Shown here: piece after piece, positions 39,375 to 53,042 of the stretch
Position numbering within the stretch: the first letter of the stretch is position 1
How the letters are laid out: each line of letters opens with the position of its first letter
Assembly: GCA_036971615.1 (NCBI GenBank)
Contig: JAYKKR010000044.1
Location: forward strand, 62,001 to 126,000
DNA length: 64,000 nucleotides
Source of the DNA: Amyloporia xantha
Lineage: Eukaryota; Basidiomycota; Agaricomycetes; Polyporales; Adustoporiaceae
Direction of reading: 5' to 3'
Notes under the pieces: model-generated
Told to the model about the DNA's origin: nothing
Seen by the model: the letters and a program-made list of their open reading frames with translations, nothing else
Database searches by the model: none
Program-made: the position numbers and the translations under genes

Positions 39375-41347
39375 CTAATCGAATTCCGAGGTGTCAAGTG
39401 TGAGATCGATGACCTCACGAGCTTGCTCAGCTTTTGGGATGCATGCCCTGAGGATTCACCTACGTTTCACGGGACACTGAGATTGAAGATGATAGTCATG
39501 AGAGGGAGACGATGGAAAATTTTCAGAACTGGCCTCTCTTTTGCCAAGAGAGGTTGAACCCAAGGGAAGGAGAGCACGAATGACTTCAACAGATGACTCA
39601 GTCGAAGGAGTCCCTATGGTCATACTGCTCGAGGTGGATGGCGGATAAGTGGTATCGGGGACTGAAGTGAATGAATGCAACTCTTCGAGTGCGAGAGACG
39701 AACTGCCACCGATCAGAGGTGATAACAGGTGTCGAGTACCACAAGATGGCTGTGAGGATTGTGACGGATCGGAAAGTGGGGAGCTCTCTGGAATGGGAGG
39801 ACAAGTGTGGTGAAGGAACATGTTTACTCCCATACAGAGGCCGCAATGGCGGCATCCACCCAAGACGGATAGCAACTGCGTGTATGCGACACCAGGATTG
39901 TCACGACTAATGAGCTTGAGAATGGTGGCATCCATTTCTTCGTCGGACGGAAGCGGCAGGTCATGAATGCCACGGTGAGCATATTCTTGCGGGGGTGTAG
40001 TCGATATTCGCAGGGGATCGTCAACATAGCCTGGTGCCATGTCTACGTCATGCGTTAGTGGAGAGTAGCAACAAAAGACAGTGCAAGTACTCACGTTCGA
40101 GACCAGGCCAGTCACCTAAACATAGATTATGCATGAGACGACAGTGTTCAGATCTAGAAGCTAAAGGCAACACTTACCAATGGTAGGTGTCTGAATCCCT
40201 GCCGCGGCATAGTATGGCCGACGAGCCTGAGGTGTAGATGTGATAGGCCTCTGAATTCTATATCCATGGCTAAACGGTAACATCACGTTCAAATTTGAGA
40301 ACATTGCGCTGCCGGACGGTGAGGGGGCTCGACTTTATTGTATGAAGCCGGCAACATGCGTTGCTTCCCTATATATGACTGTGAACCAGCGAAACACTTC
40401 TACAATTTAATACTAACCTTTCTGTTGCTGCGAAGAGGGCCCCGGGCCTGCTACAGGTCGTATGCCATCAGCTAGCTGACAGTACCGAAGTGTTATATAA
40501 AAGAAAACATACCAGCGGAGTTCTCTTTATCAGACATATCTTAGGATTGGCCAGTCAGGCGTGATCACTAGAGGAACAGTTGAGAATTACTTACTACTCC
40601 CAACAGTCCCAAACGGATCCTTCAGAGGGAAAAGTGCATAAGATTGCCCAGTGAGACTAGTAGGCAGACGCAGCAAGCGGCATAGATTGACTGTGTGTCA
40701 CGGCGGAATCAGGAATTACACCGCAAGCAGCTAGGTGTATGTTTACTTACGAAAATATGAGCATCCGGTCACCTTACCACGCTTCCAATGTGCACAGCCA
40801 AGACATGGATTGTCGGCATGTTCGCCTTTCCATGGGACAAAAAGCTTGACTGGATGGTCGGGGCCACCACGCAGCGAGCAAAAACAGGTTATGTTTGATA
40901 ACCAATCAAACTTGTCGCAATAGGCAACAAGTTCATCGAGTGGGATAGGGCGCTGAAGGCTATCGCACAGGCTGAACATGTTACTTTAGCAAGACACAAT
41001 TCTCGAAACTGACTAGAACGGCCACTTACTATGCAGCATCCTTAAGAGACGGTACAGGATCGGCGGTGAATGTCTGAATACGTGGGGTTATCTTCAATAT
41101 GTGCTTCCACACGGATTCCTCGTCGTCATAGCGTTCGGACACAGTCAACTCAGAACGAGGTGAGGCTGAGAGCTTGCTGAATACCGGAGCCATATGAACG
41201 GAGAAAAGAGTTGTGGTAGTGACTTTCAGCGACAGACCCCAGCCAAGTTTTATACGAGCTTTGAGACGCCGGGCAGTCATAGAACACACTGACGAGATTT
41301 TGGAGACATGTGAATATAGGGACATGAGGATGCAAATCACTTTGCAA
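39375..41347 (-). CDS. Multi-exon gene of unknown function, copy 2
   Basis: The cysteine-rich exon (GPDHPVKLFVPWKGEHADNP ... GCAHWKRGKVTGC) is open here, unlike copy 1. The last exon is truncated by a substitution that makes TGA at ~39456-39458, after QCPVKRR; copy 3 reads on to EVIDLTLDTSEFD. A5 for A4 near 41205 shifts the first exon relative to copy 1. Confidence 0.45.
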
Positions 41348-41641
41348 AGAGAAAATTTAGGAAAATGAAATAGATAGATGAACATGCGGATGAGGAGAAA
41401 ATGCGAATCCAGTGACCACGTGGAGGACGGGAACTTGAGCCTCGTTGCATAAATCCTAATGAGGTAGTGTACAAAAGAGGGAACAGCAGACACCCGCCCT
41501 GTATCTAATGTGGAAGGTGGCGGCTTGAGTGTCTATAGAAGAGGATTGGCGCGAAGCGTGATGTCGGCCCGGTGATGACAGCTGTCCATCACGCGAAGCT
41601 CAAGCCGGGCTGAGCCGGCTTAGTCATTTTGCGACGACTGC

Positions 41642-41948
41642 CACACCATACAGTCACTGTAGCCTACACTATAGGGAGAGATATGGGTGATATTTTCCCT
41701 ACAGTGTAAGGAGAGCGGACGTCGGCCGACGCCATAATATTGCCTGCGCTGTAGCTTCGGCCAATGGTATAATATACTCTGGGGCGATGTGTCGGCCCAC
41801 TGCGCCATATTCTACCGCTATATTTTTGCCTGCTCTGTAGCTTCGGCCAACGCTATAATGTACCCTGTGGAGATGTGTCGGCCAACCATGCTATATTCTA
41901 CCGCTATATTTTTGCCTGCTCTGTTCGGCTATATTTTACCCCTGGGCG
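41642..41948 (+). repeat. Left TIR and subterminal repeats, KDZ-S copy 2
   Basis: As 6494-6800, with one substitution (CCATGCTAT for CCACGCTAT at ~41890). Nothing is recognised from 41949 to 42206. Confidence 0.8.
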
Positions 41949-42206
41949 GATGGGTTGGCCATTGCGCCATACATCAACACTATAATTCTCCCTGAACTCT
42001 ACTGTCGGCTGATGTCTTCTACGACATTTCTATACACATAGTGTGTACTGTATGCATTGCAATGACAAATATGCTTGAACACTGCCTGTTGTTGAGTTTC
42101 ACATGATGTTTCATTTGTATCACCAATTAGACTACTCAAGCACAGACAGTAATGGGATACATTGACAGTGTGATAACCAATATTTACTGTCTACATTGTA
42201 TGGTAC

Positions 42207-43383
42207 TCAAATATAGCCATCCCACATCATCGATTCCACCTGGCTGACAGCATCGCGAGGGGGCCGAGCAGTGAGCAGAGTTTTGATAGGCTGGTTGAGC
42301 CTGAGGATGGTGTTGGCGACATTGATGTCTTCTTCAATGCGCTTCAGCTTTTCTTGCAAAGCTGCCCCTTGCAAATGCATGATTTGGGTATCCCTTGTGC
42401 TAGGGAAGCCCTCTTCTCTGCTGTTAGCGAATGGCGAAGACATCAGGCGAGAGACATCCCTGGCGCCATCCCCGACGCCATACTCGGTGCCATCCCTGGT
42501 GCCATCCCCAACACCATCCCCGGCGCCACTCATGCTGCCATCTACACCGCCATCCGGTAGAGCAACGGGTCCTGTATTGAAATGATAGAATGAATGAGTA
42601 CATCAGACTAATGGAGTGAATGAGACCATACCCGGTGAAGGAGTGGGCGGCAGGTCGAGCAAATCCCAACACACAATGTCAGGGGAGATCTAGACACAGC
42701 ACAGTTGTGGGTGGATGGCGAACGAGGGCCAGTGGACAAGGGGATGTTGAAGTTTCCTCCAGGTCTTGGAGTGTGCTGTGGCGATGGCGCCAAGTCGAAA
42801 TAGGGGTCAGCAAGGGAATCCAAGATAGGTGATGTTGGAATATTGAACAGGTCTCGTGATGGCGCAGAGGGCGAGGGCGAGGGCGACCGTGATAAGTCAA
42901 AATCAGCCCTCAACCATTGAGGGAAGGGCCGCTGAGGCTCAGGAGAGATGGGGGTGGGGAAATCACGAAGTCAACAGCTCTGTGTGCAGAGGGCCGCGAT
43001 GGCGCAGGGGATGGTGGGCGTTCCTGGGGTGATAAATTGAACGTTGCATTGCGATTGTCAGGAGATACCGGCGTGGGGGACTGGGCGAAGCGGAAATGTT
43101 TTGGGGGCGGAGGCGAGTATGGCGAGGATGGCAAGTCGAATGGCGCTCGGGATGGCGCAGGCGTGGCTGTGGGCGAAGGCAACAAGTCCAAAATGGGACG
43201 GGACTGGGGATCGGACTCCTCCTGTGCAGCATCGAAGTCAAAAGGGGGCCGGGCTGGAATGAGTCAGTACATTGGCGGCGTCAGGCTAAGGAATATTGCA
43301 TGCGCACCTGGTTGATGCATGTGGAGGGGCAATGTCAGGGGAAGTGGAGAAAAGCGCAATCGCCCAAGTTTTGCGAGAGGCAT
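42207..43383 (-). CDS. g1-S, copy 2 (two homopolymer frame breaks)
   Basis: Same three-exon gene as 7059-8237, but G4 replaces G5 at ~42682 and at ~42957, so the Ser/Pro exon changes frame twice. The conserved C-terminal tail is unchanged. Both differences sit in G runs, so sequencing error is plausible. Confidence 0.55.
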
Positions 43384-43404
43384 GTAATAAAGGCTTGAGG
43401 GCGA

Positions 43405-43452
43405 CACGTGTAGTTCCGATCGGTTGGCCACGGATCTTTCCGGTAGGCGCCC
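43405..43452. promoter_or_regulatory. Divergent promoter motif P1, KDZ-S copy 2
   Basis: CACGTG, CCGATCGG, GATCTTTCCG and AGGCGCCC as in copy 1. Three bases between the half-motifs differ (CCACG for CCGCA). Confidence 0.55.
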
Positions 43453-43550
43453 ATCTTCGACTTCCGCGCTGTGCCGAGTGCTTCTGACTTCATCTCCACG
43501 ACTCTTACTGCCACCACTGTCCACTCTGCTACCCCCATTCCTCTGCTGTC

Positions 43551-44077
43551 ATGTCTGTCGCGTCCATCCAACCCTCCATCCTGCTCACCACCGCACGCAT
43601 TGAAGAGGCGTTGAAGGTCGCGCCGCCCTGAGGAGATCTCCGCTATCAAGAGTTTGAATCAGCGCTGTGGAAAGAGGTGGTAAGTGAACACCATGTGTTT
43701 CATTTGACATGCACATCCCATGGACGCACTGATGCTTTTTCAGAACGACGTGTTTGTGCCGCTGAAGGCGCTCAGCTCGCACAATGGACTGCGAGTGCCT
43801 CCGCTCCTGGTGAGCGCAATGGCGCAGTTCTCCCTCGCAACCGCAACTAACGTCATTACCAATATCGCCGCCATCAAGCCCGACGATCCGCTCATCGAGA
43901 CGCACTGGCTCTCCAAGTACGTGTGGCGAGGCGATTTCCTCATCGAGAACCTGGGGGAAAATCAATGGTGGAAAGGCAAGTGGATGGCGTTCTAGCGCCA
44001 CGTCATTGCTAACACTTGGAGCACAGGTTTGCAGAAGTGTTCGAGTGATGTGGTGTTGGGGAAGGGGGAGGATCTCC
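43551..44077 (+). pseudogene. g2-S remnant, uninterrupted (copy 2)
   Basis: Exons 43551-43679, 43744-43975 and the truncated 44027-~44077, with the same TGA after KVAPP and the same GC donor. It shows the intron intact before KDZ-L insertion. Confidence 0.75.
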
Positions 44078-44465
44078 AGGAGGCGCTTCTAGCTCGATGA
44101 TATGACTTAGGTACTCTTCTCGAAGAGGAAGCCATTCTTGCATAAAGTCATTCTGCAACTGGCTCGCTTTCAGCCTTCACATTGAACAGCCCAAATATGG
44201 CAACAGAGCTCACCTTGTGCAGACTCCTCATCGGCATCACATTGTCGAACACCACATGTTCCTGCAGCGGCTCCGAATATTGATCATGAGACGCGGCTTT
44301 AGAGGGGGACTGTGATGGAGATCTGGCATCTGCGACCTGCAGCGATGCGCGTGGAATCGGTATTTCTTCTGGAACATAAGTTACGGCGCCTCTTGCAGTT
44401 CGCCGCTCTTTGCGCCGCACAAACATCGCATCGCCACTGATGTCTTGCTTCTTGGTGCGCGCCAT
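44078..44465 (-). pseudogene. g5-S remnant: N-terminus of KDZ transposase (copy 2)
   Basis: Exon 1 is fully open here (MARTKKQDISGDAMF ... SPSKAASHDQYSEPLQEHVV ... SLHK). It is cut before the CxC2 cluster as in copy 1. Confidence 0.8.
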
Positions 44466-44613
44466 GACCGAATCACCACGGACAGATGACAATTGCCTTA
44501 TTGTGATCCATGACAGCTTCCTTTTCATACTGAATGAGAAACTCTCATGCCCCTTCCTCATGATGTCTTATCAATAACGGATCTTATACACACGATCATC
44601 TGCAGGTAATTTG

Positions 44614-44642
44614 CCGATGCTTATCTGCGACAGATCTTCGCC
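44614..44642. promoter_or_regulatory. Divergent promoter motif P2, KDZ-S copy 2
   Basis: Identical to 29005-29033. Confidence 0.55.
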
Positions 44643-44738
44643 ATGACCTTCCCTCAAGGTGATCACCCGATCACCCATCCACTGCTCAAATGCAGCCCGC
44701 AGATCACGCTATTTTACCCATTCACAACCCACATCACA

Positions 44739-47700
44739 ATGGCTCCCGCTTTTGCTAATTGCACCAAATCCGTCGCCAACCTCATCGCTATCAATTGCCG
44801 TCTTGTCGTGTACTACTCCTGGCGCTGCGAACAGGCTATCACCACGGTGCGGACCGCTTGCGCCAATCCAACCAGCAATGTCGCCATCGACCTCACGTTG
44901 GCGAGGTGGGAGATCGGGCTTCGTATGGAAATGGTACCATTTCGAAATTGTCACACCAATACATCTGCACTGACGGCTAACAGGACGCCATCAACAGGAC
45001 GCCATCCGCAACTGTCTTGGCCGCCTCGCACTCGTTGGTGTCACCGACGTCGAGCTGCCAGATGTGGTCCAGAAGATCGTCAACGCTACCACGTTCGGCA
45101 CCATCTCCAGGATCGACGTCATGAATATCTTGCCTTACACACCGCTTCCTGTGCCGCCATCGCCACAGCTTCAGCAACTCCATATGGACACTGACCCTGC
45201 ATGGTGGACTTGGCCTGATGTCCCTCCCAGCAACCTTCCATCGTGGTGGAAGTGTCCACTGGTTGACAGAGTGAGTGCCCGCTCTTCATCAGGAAAAACC
45301 ATATTAGTCCCAGGCTGCTCTGAGAGCATCCAAGAGCATCCTAGAGACTTCAGAGTATTCAAAGTACTCAGAGGAGCCAGAGTGCTCTTAAACTTAGTTG
45401 ACATGAGATTTTTTTCTCAGAGTAACCCAGAGTAACCTGAGAGTAGCCTGAGAGTACTCCTAGATGACCCTATGTAGTCTTTTGTCGTCTCTCACACCTC
45501 ATTATAGTTTGTATCAGAGCACTCTCAAGGTTACAGTATTATAATAGAACATAGCAGTATATTCACAAATAATATACACACTAAAGATAATCTAATACTA
45601 GCAGCCATAATAATTATGTCCAATGTGATAGCTCAAGACAAAAATCTCCACATTACCAAACTAATGTTATTATTCAGTATACAGTAATATAAAACACAAA
45701 GCTGAAAGACGTACATAAGATCAATGAAGATATTTTGTTGTGTGGCCAAAATATAAGAGAATCTAATAGAAGAATTCAGGTAAAGTCCAATTAGTTGAAG
45801 GAGCAAGACAAGGTACTTACATAAGTAGTATTTTCACAGTAAACTGAAGCCGAGTAGCATGGGCAATAATACTCTAAGGATCAACAAAGCGATCAACAAA
45901 GGAATTGAGATAGAAGTGAACAACTTACCTGACATCGTCACAATCAGAATCAGTTTTTATCATGTCGCACAAGCCTGTAGATACAATAATTTAGAACAGC
46001 TAAGAAATGAGAAGCAAATGAACGACTTACATGTTAGGAGTATGTATTCTCATCAAAATTCAAAAATATAGATGACGACTCACCATCCTTTACAAGTATT
46101 ACAAAAGCATGAATTCATGCACAATGCATGTCATATCTATTGAATGCAATGGACATGTCAGCCTGAAAGGGAATTATGGACAGACTTACATTGTTTTGCT
46201 GTCGCATGATGACAGCCAACAGCCAACCTTTAATGTTGGTGATTTGGATTGTGATTAGAGATAGAAATAGTGTCAGTTACTCATAGATACAAATGAGAAT
46301 AGGAAGAAGATATGTACTTACCCATGTCCACAATTTATAACGACTCATATGCCCTGCCAGCACATCACCATACCTGAGGCAAAACCAGCCAGAGAGACAG
46401 CCACAGATTAGAAGTCACCAGATATAGCCCAGAGATGAGAAGAACAATCAATGAGTGAACAGAAACCAAGCAGAAATGTGAAGTGGCAAGGAAGGAGACG
46501 AAGCAGAGTGGTTGTTGAGGAAGAAGAGACGCAACGACCATGACTGCTTAATTTGGTCAGAGTTTGACGCGGCAGACTGACACCTATTTTGGGAACCCAG
46601 GTTTAGGGTTAGCAGGGACTTGGGCGCATTTGCCCTTCAAGTTCTCCTCAGCTGTTCCTCCTAGCTGCTACTGCTTGATATCTATTAGCTCTACTATCTT
46701 GGATCTAAAATGCTGTGACTAGGGACTTTATCTTAGTACCTGTGGCTTTGGGGCATGTCTAGTTCACTGGGACTTGACTGAGCATACATCAGGAAAAACC
46801 TCCCAAGGTAATTAGTACTATATTATGTGGAAATGTAGCCAAATAAACATAATACCAGTAATTGGGTATAATTAGAACCAATTTCTCAGTCATTTTTCTG
46901 TATCTGTGCAAAGCTCTCAGATACAACTTTGTAAGATTTGAAAAGTCCAGAATGCACGAGCCAGAAGCAGAAGCAAAGCCTGTGTAATAGGCAATAGGCA
47001 ATAGACAATTGATTGTTTGTGGCTTGAGTGATATCCATATAATTTGGGAGTCATTTCACACCAATATACCACAATTATACCACAATTAGTCAATAGATAT
47101 AAGGCTGCTCTATGGAAGCTGCCTATTTCTCATGTTTAATGCCATATTTTTAAAAGTACAGCTACTATTGTTATGTTGCATGACTTGTTGCGGTCACTAA
47201 TATATTAGCAGTTGAAATCTACACAGAGGACAGAGGGACTTCGTCAATTTGTCCGATGTTCGATCACGTGCTGTGGCTGCCACCATCGGGCCGCGGTCGG
47301 AGTTTCAACACGTCATTGGGCAGTACTCGATGACGTTGCTGCTGTCTCCCAACTACCTCCTACATCACACACGCCGCATCATCCGCATCGCGCGCACCGC
47401 ATCGCATGTACCTCTAATGACACCGACGACGGAGGACACCGCTGCCGCCGCAGACAGACGACTCGCATCAACAAGGACAATAACGCCGACGGACGACACT
47501 TACAGTGACAACAACAACCACACCGGCAGCAGCGACGCCAACCGATGATGCCGACACCGACGGACGGACGATGCAGATGACGGGACGACGAGCGGATGAC
47601 GGCAGACGACGGACGACGGCAGACGACGGACGACGGACGACGCGGACGACGGACATGACTGCAGGCGACGACGGGACGACACGGACGGCGGCAGATGACC

Positions 47701-50700
47701 GATGACGACCGACGAAGGCAGATGACCGATGACGACCGACGAAGGCAGATGACCCGACGACGGCAGACAACTGACGCGATGAGGAGGAGGCGATGATGAG
47801 GAGAAGCGACGATGGAATGCTTATGATAATAATATGTATCTCTTTGTTGTATATACAGTCAATCAATATGTACATTTTGCTATTCAATACTATCCACTGC
47901 GAACAAGAATATGAGTAGTAAAGCAGTGCAATATATGAACGAAACATTTGAAACCCATGCGGCTGAATTATGGGAAATTTACATGAATAAACTGCGTTTT
48001 TCGGGAGGGGGACCGCAGAATCCGCAACAATAGAAGGTAATTCTGGATAATGGCCTGAATGGAGATAATTGCATCTATTGTCTGAAATTTAGCTACATTA
48101 TGGTACATTCCTCATAAATTACACTGGGAGGTTTTTCCTGATGTAGACGGTTGTTCTGTCCCTGCTCTGCACTATCTGGTAACTCATGTGAGTCCTCCTT
48201 CTCTCTTTATTATTCTTCACTCTTGGAGAAGAGCCTCAGGGCTGTCCCAGCCTATTCTGTGAAGGTATGAAGGAGTTCTGAGAGATATTGAAGGGTCTTG
48301 GATGGAATGGGCGCTTTTTTGCAGTTTTGATTGGGAGATAACTGGGGATCCAATGTGAGTCATCCTTTCGCTTTTATACCATTCTATTTGCATTGTTAAG
48401 CCCTTCCAGATGAGCCCTTGCTCATCTGAATCCGCCCACTCCTTCCTCCTCTGTTGCCCCTTTTTACCAAAAACCTCGTCTTGTCCATATCTCAGGAATC
48501 CATGGACGGTTTCCTTTGATTGTTGTATAGAATGAAAGCCCTAATTACAGGCTTCCAGACGATATATACATTGGTGGGTCTACATCCAGTGGTTTCTGTT
48601 CTATGGCTGCATGTTGAACGACCTCCTCCTCATTCTCCCATTCTTCATATGCACCCTTCTCTATCTATTCCTGCACTGATATATCACATTATTCAACCAT
48701 CTAACACTCCTTTACTTCCACATTCATCTACCCGCAGTCTCTTTTATTGGCCAGAGTCAAGATTTGCAATTCTGAGATGCGTCTTACTCTGTTTTAGCGT
48801 CTCCTAAGTTCAGTTCAGTTCAGTTCGGCAGGTATTTTGGCCGAACCCTGAACTGAACCTGCATGCATATGCCCGAACCTGAACCTGAACCTGAACTGAA
48901 CCTGCCGAACTGGTTCGGCAGGTTCGGTTCAGGTTCGTAACTGGTTCGAACCTTCTGAACCTCTAATTTTCCAATTTTCCAATTTTTGTTCATTTTGTAC
49001 TTGTCTACCGTACAGATCCACAACATGATAATACCTATTCAGATAAACATACTTATCATCCTTGAAAACAAACTGAATGTACAAACCTGTTGAATTCGCA
49101 CTCAACGCGGAGCCCCCTGCCAGATCAACGCTCGCAGGCAACATGTCTGCGGCGGCGCGAGGTTAGGTTGTCAGCGGTAGCAGCAACAACGTCACGTACC
49201 TTTAGGGGCCCTGCTGCTAGTACCGACACCCGAGCTTGACGGCGCTGGTCTGCAGTGTGTGGAACAACCATCAGCGTGTACTTCGTCACCGTGCGTGCAT
49301 ACATTACACCCCATCCACACCTGCAAGAGGCTCTGGTGTGCCCGTCCAGTCCGCAAGCAGCACCACCTGGACGATCGACCCCGGATTTCCCGTAGCGCGG
49401 CCTGAGACGTTAATGATCGGCTGTGGGGCGGACACGTTCGAGCGCGTGCGCAGGACATTGTATGCAATCTTGAAGACGAGGCGAGTGGGGATGTATTGTA
49501 CAGCGGGCTGTAGGGCGCGGATGGCGGTGGGAGGGCCACGTCAAAGACGACGGCAACAGTGGCAGCGCAACGGATTCGGTCAGCGCAGATGCCCCCTCCT
49601 GCCTGCCCGCGTTCTCCTCTCGCTGCACTCTGGACGGTTTGGGTACATACCTTCACTGCGCCGCCATTACTAGCCATGTCTGCGCGCGGCAGCCATCATG
49701 TTGTGTCCCTGCAGGCATCGGGCTGTTTCCTGAGTGTGATCAAGATCACTCGATTGCGAGCACGAGTGCTGGCGATGTACAACGCCGGCGTCTTGTTCTT
49801 GAGCTGGCGGACCTGACGCAGTTGCTGGTGGGTGCTGACCGAATCTGGTGTTGCTGACGTCGTGGCGCCCAAGCCGAGTCCGGACAATGCGCGATGTAGC
49901 GGCGTCGATGGCGCAAAGGGGCTGGTGGTGGACTCCTGCGGTCAGGCGAGAGGCATGGGGGCGAGCGTGGGGTCAACGCGGCATAGCCGCAGCCGTCAAG
50001 GATGATGTCTGGAGGAGGGAAAGGCACAGGTTGATCTTGATGAAATCGATCGGATTCCCTAATTGGGTTCTCGGTTCGGACGCGTTCGGACCGCGTTCGA
50101 CCAATGTGCTGCCACCCCAGAACCGCGGACCGAACCTAGCGGCCAGCGGCTGGACCGAACCTGGACCGAACCTGAACCTCAGGTCCGGTTCACCGGTTCG
50201 GGGTTCGGACCTAGGTTCAGGACCGAACTTAGGAGACACTACTCTGTTTGACCTCTGACTTTTGACCTCTGACTTTTGACTGTTAACCATCAGTGAAAGA
50301 AAGACTCTGTGGATGTATGGAGTAAATATGAATAAAGGAGAGGAGATGGCTGTGGCTGCACAGAGGTGAGTACACATATTATACTCCTACTTTTGCTCAC
50401 TTCTGATTTCCCTTTTTTCATGCCACATAATATCTATAATACTCTTCTTTCTCTCACCATTATATTCCTGCTATTCAGCAGCTCTTTGTGGTTATTCTGT
50501 ATGAATGTACATTTCCTATTTCAATATCTCCATTTTAACCAGTACTACAGATCACCTTCACATGTATTTGAGCTAAATTATTCTAATAAAACATAGAAAT
50601 TGAATAGAATGATAGTAAATAGTAGGATACCATAGCTATTTCATAGCCAGTAGAAAATATAGCTCAAATAATGCATATCAGAGATACCAGGAATTTATTA

Positions 50701-51190
50701 TACAAGCAAGTGAGAAAACAATCTTTTTACATATTATACTGTTTATAAATAATGTATTATAGCTTTATAAATATTCTACAGTCTCAAAAAGAAACACAAG
50801 CTAGCCTAGGATGCTCTGAGAAATCTAAAATATCTCAGAGAAACTCAGGCTTACCTGAGATGCTCTGAAATAACCTGAGCTACTCTGAGAAACCTCATAT
50901 ATCTCAGAGCACCCTAGGTTACCCCAGAGAAAAAGTGTTTTTCCTGATGTTCTAGTTGTATGTGACATGCTGACACATTTCTGGTGTTACTATTTGGATA
51001 GCATTGTGGAGACACCTATCGGATCAACTGCGGCGACATGAGCGCAGTCCTCACTCGTTTGGAAGAGGTCGAGAAGCTCGCCACACGCTTTGTCGAGAAC
51101 CGCCATCAAGACGCAGACGAGATCTCCAGGATTTTGGATGGATACAGGGAGGTGCTTTTGCCAGATGAGGTGTGGGGTACTGTCTCCTAG
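44739..51190 (+). CDS. g6-S: small conserved protein, split by C element (copy 2)
   Basis: Exons 44739-44933, 44998-45270 and 51002-51190, open throughout. It differs from copy 1 by Ala to Thr near residue 9 (ANCTKS). Confidence 0.65.
46787..48143 (+). mobile_element. E element, copy 2
   Basis: TA flanks at 46785-46786 and 48144-48145. The minisatellite has a cluster of substitutions (GGCAGCAGC for GACGACGAC at ~47525) not seen in copies 1 and 3. Confidence 0.7.
48795..50241 (-). mobile_element. D element (hAT-type), copy 2
   Basis: The clearest hAT ends: TAGCGTCTCCTAAGTTC and GAACTTAGGAGACACTA, with CTCTGTTT at 48787-48794 and 50242-50249. The gene fragment differs by compensating indels near 49441 and 49480. 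Confidence 0.75.
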
Positions 51191-51304
51191 CGCCATCTCG
51201 CAGGTGGGTCTCGTCTGGTTGTGTATGTATTTCTTGTCACTCCCTGTATGAGCACGAGTGCATGGCGTCCCCAGTGTCTGCCATTCGTCCAATGGACCTC
51301 GTAT

Positions 51305-51955
51305 TTAAGTGGCTGAATCACATTACCATCCAATCATGTGGATGGCGATGCGATTCAGACACTTAACTTCCGGGTAGCATTGACGAATGGCCCAGCTCGA
51401 GGACACCAGCAAATCATGCTCTTTGGACGTCACGCCATGTCAAAGGTGGGTGTTTCCAGGTGGTGTATGTATTCGTTGCGTCTGCACAGTGAGAGCATGA
51501 AGGCATGATGTCCTTTTGCGCCAGCCGATCCTTCAATGTCCTTGGTATTCAAGCGGCTGAATTGGATGGCCATCCAACAATGGTTGGATGGCGATTCGAT
51601 TCAGATGCTTTGATCCAGGGTAGCATTGAAGAATCGTGCAGGTCGAGAATGCGAGCACATCATGCCGGCTGCGCACCATGTGCCACACCTACGCGCGCCA
51701 TGCACGGCGCCATCGGATGGCGCATATTGCCGCTGAACAGGCGGCTTCATCTATGACCTTCGGAGCCACAGGTATGCGGCTCTGAAGAGCATAGATGAAG
51801 GCGCCCTGTCTGGCGAGCGATAGCGCCATCTCCCAACAGTGAGCATCAGCGCGCATGCACTTTGCCATCGGATGGCGCCCGTTGCCGCCGGTCAAGGCCC
51901 ATTTGACTTATGTCCTTCTGAGCCACAGGTATGCGGCTCGGAGGAACATAAGTCA
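51305..51955. other. Stem-loops H1, H2, H3, H5 (KDZ-S copy 2)
   Basis: H1 51305-51366, H2 51549-51613, H3 ~51741-51803 and H5 51904-51955. One base is missing just before H3 (GAACAGGCGG). Arms are unchanged. Confidence 0.75.
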
Positions 51956-52197
51956 GGTCTTCCTGTCTGGAGTCTGACTCTCTAACGTGAGTTTCAAATT
52001 TATGGTCTGAATGGATGCGGGATTCATGCATGGCGCTGTTGGATAAACCCATTAACTCCTTGCTCTCTACGTTCAAACAGTGGAATCGAGTTGCCCTCCG
52101 TGCCATGAGTACTCCGGATGCAGCTGATTTGTCCATCAGCATCAGGGGTCACTAGTGGTGGCCAGGATTGTAATACAATTGCCCTCAGACCTCCTGA

Positions 52198-52488
52198 AAT
52201 GGTCGTGTATGGTGAGTTAGCATTGTATTGTAATAGATGCCCTGCACAGATTGTGATTGTAGATCCTCACTATATTGTGAATGAGCATTGTACAACAAGC
52301 ATTGTGGATGGGCCTTGTGAGCGCTGTGAATGATTGTGAATGAATATTGTATGTCCTGTAAATGATTGTAGATGGGTATTGTACATCCTGTGAATGATTG
52401 TGGATGGGCATTGTATGTTCTGTAGATCATTGTGGATGAGCATTGTAAGCCCTGTTGATCATTGTGGATGAGCATTGTATGCAACAAT
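52198..52488 (+). repeat. 32-bp tandem repeat, KDZ-S copy 2
   Basis: Third copy of the array at 1445-1735. 52489-53042 is AT-rich without a recognised gene. Confidence 0.65.
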
Positions 52489-53042
52489 CTGGTGCAATTA
52501 TGATTATTGTATTGAATAGCCATATTGGAGTGGATCCCAGTGGCATATAGCAGCCCCAGATTGACCATTACCATATTTGGAATGGCCCATTCAAATGGTT
52601 TCTAATGATGTATAGCAAGCATTGAGCCAATTGGAATTTTGAATAGCCACATTCAAATGGATCCTAATGGTATATCATAACCTTACTGGACATTACCATA
52701 TTTGGATTAACAGAAATAAGCGAATTTTAATATGATATTTTGACCCAGAACCTATTCAGTAGAAATACTACAATACCCATCCACAATGATTTACAGGATA
52801 TATGGTCCGTACATGAAATATGTGACCCAATACGAGTTTCACAAGGGCACCACTCATAGCGATGCTGATGGCAAGCGCGCCATCTGTACATTCTATTTTG
52901 TCGATATTTGCCAACAGTGCAATGTAATATATGACTTGGCAAATAGAAAAATATTCTCTGAAATACATACAAATGGCACAGTTGATGGCAGATTGCAATG
53001 GAGGATAAATGATGCATAGGAAAGGCAAGGATGTAGTGCAAT

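Larger units (their letters stand above)
37962..41641. other. Block B, copy 2
   Basis: Second copy of the 3.68 kb block, starting and ending with CGACTGC. Confidence 0.8.
45287..50949 (+). mobile_element. C element, copy 2
   Basis: Same ends and nested elements as 29680-35343. The minus-strand donor ladder recurs at 45815-46321. Confidence 0.75.
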
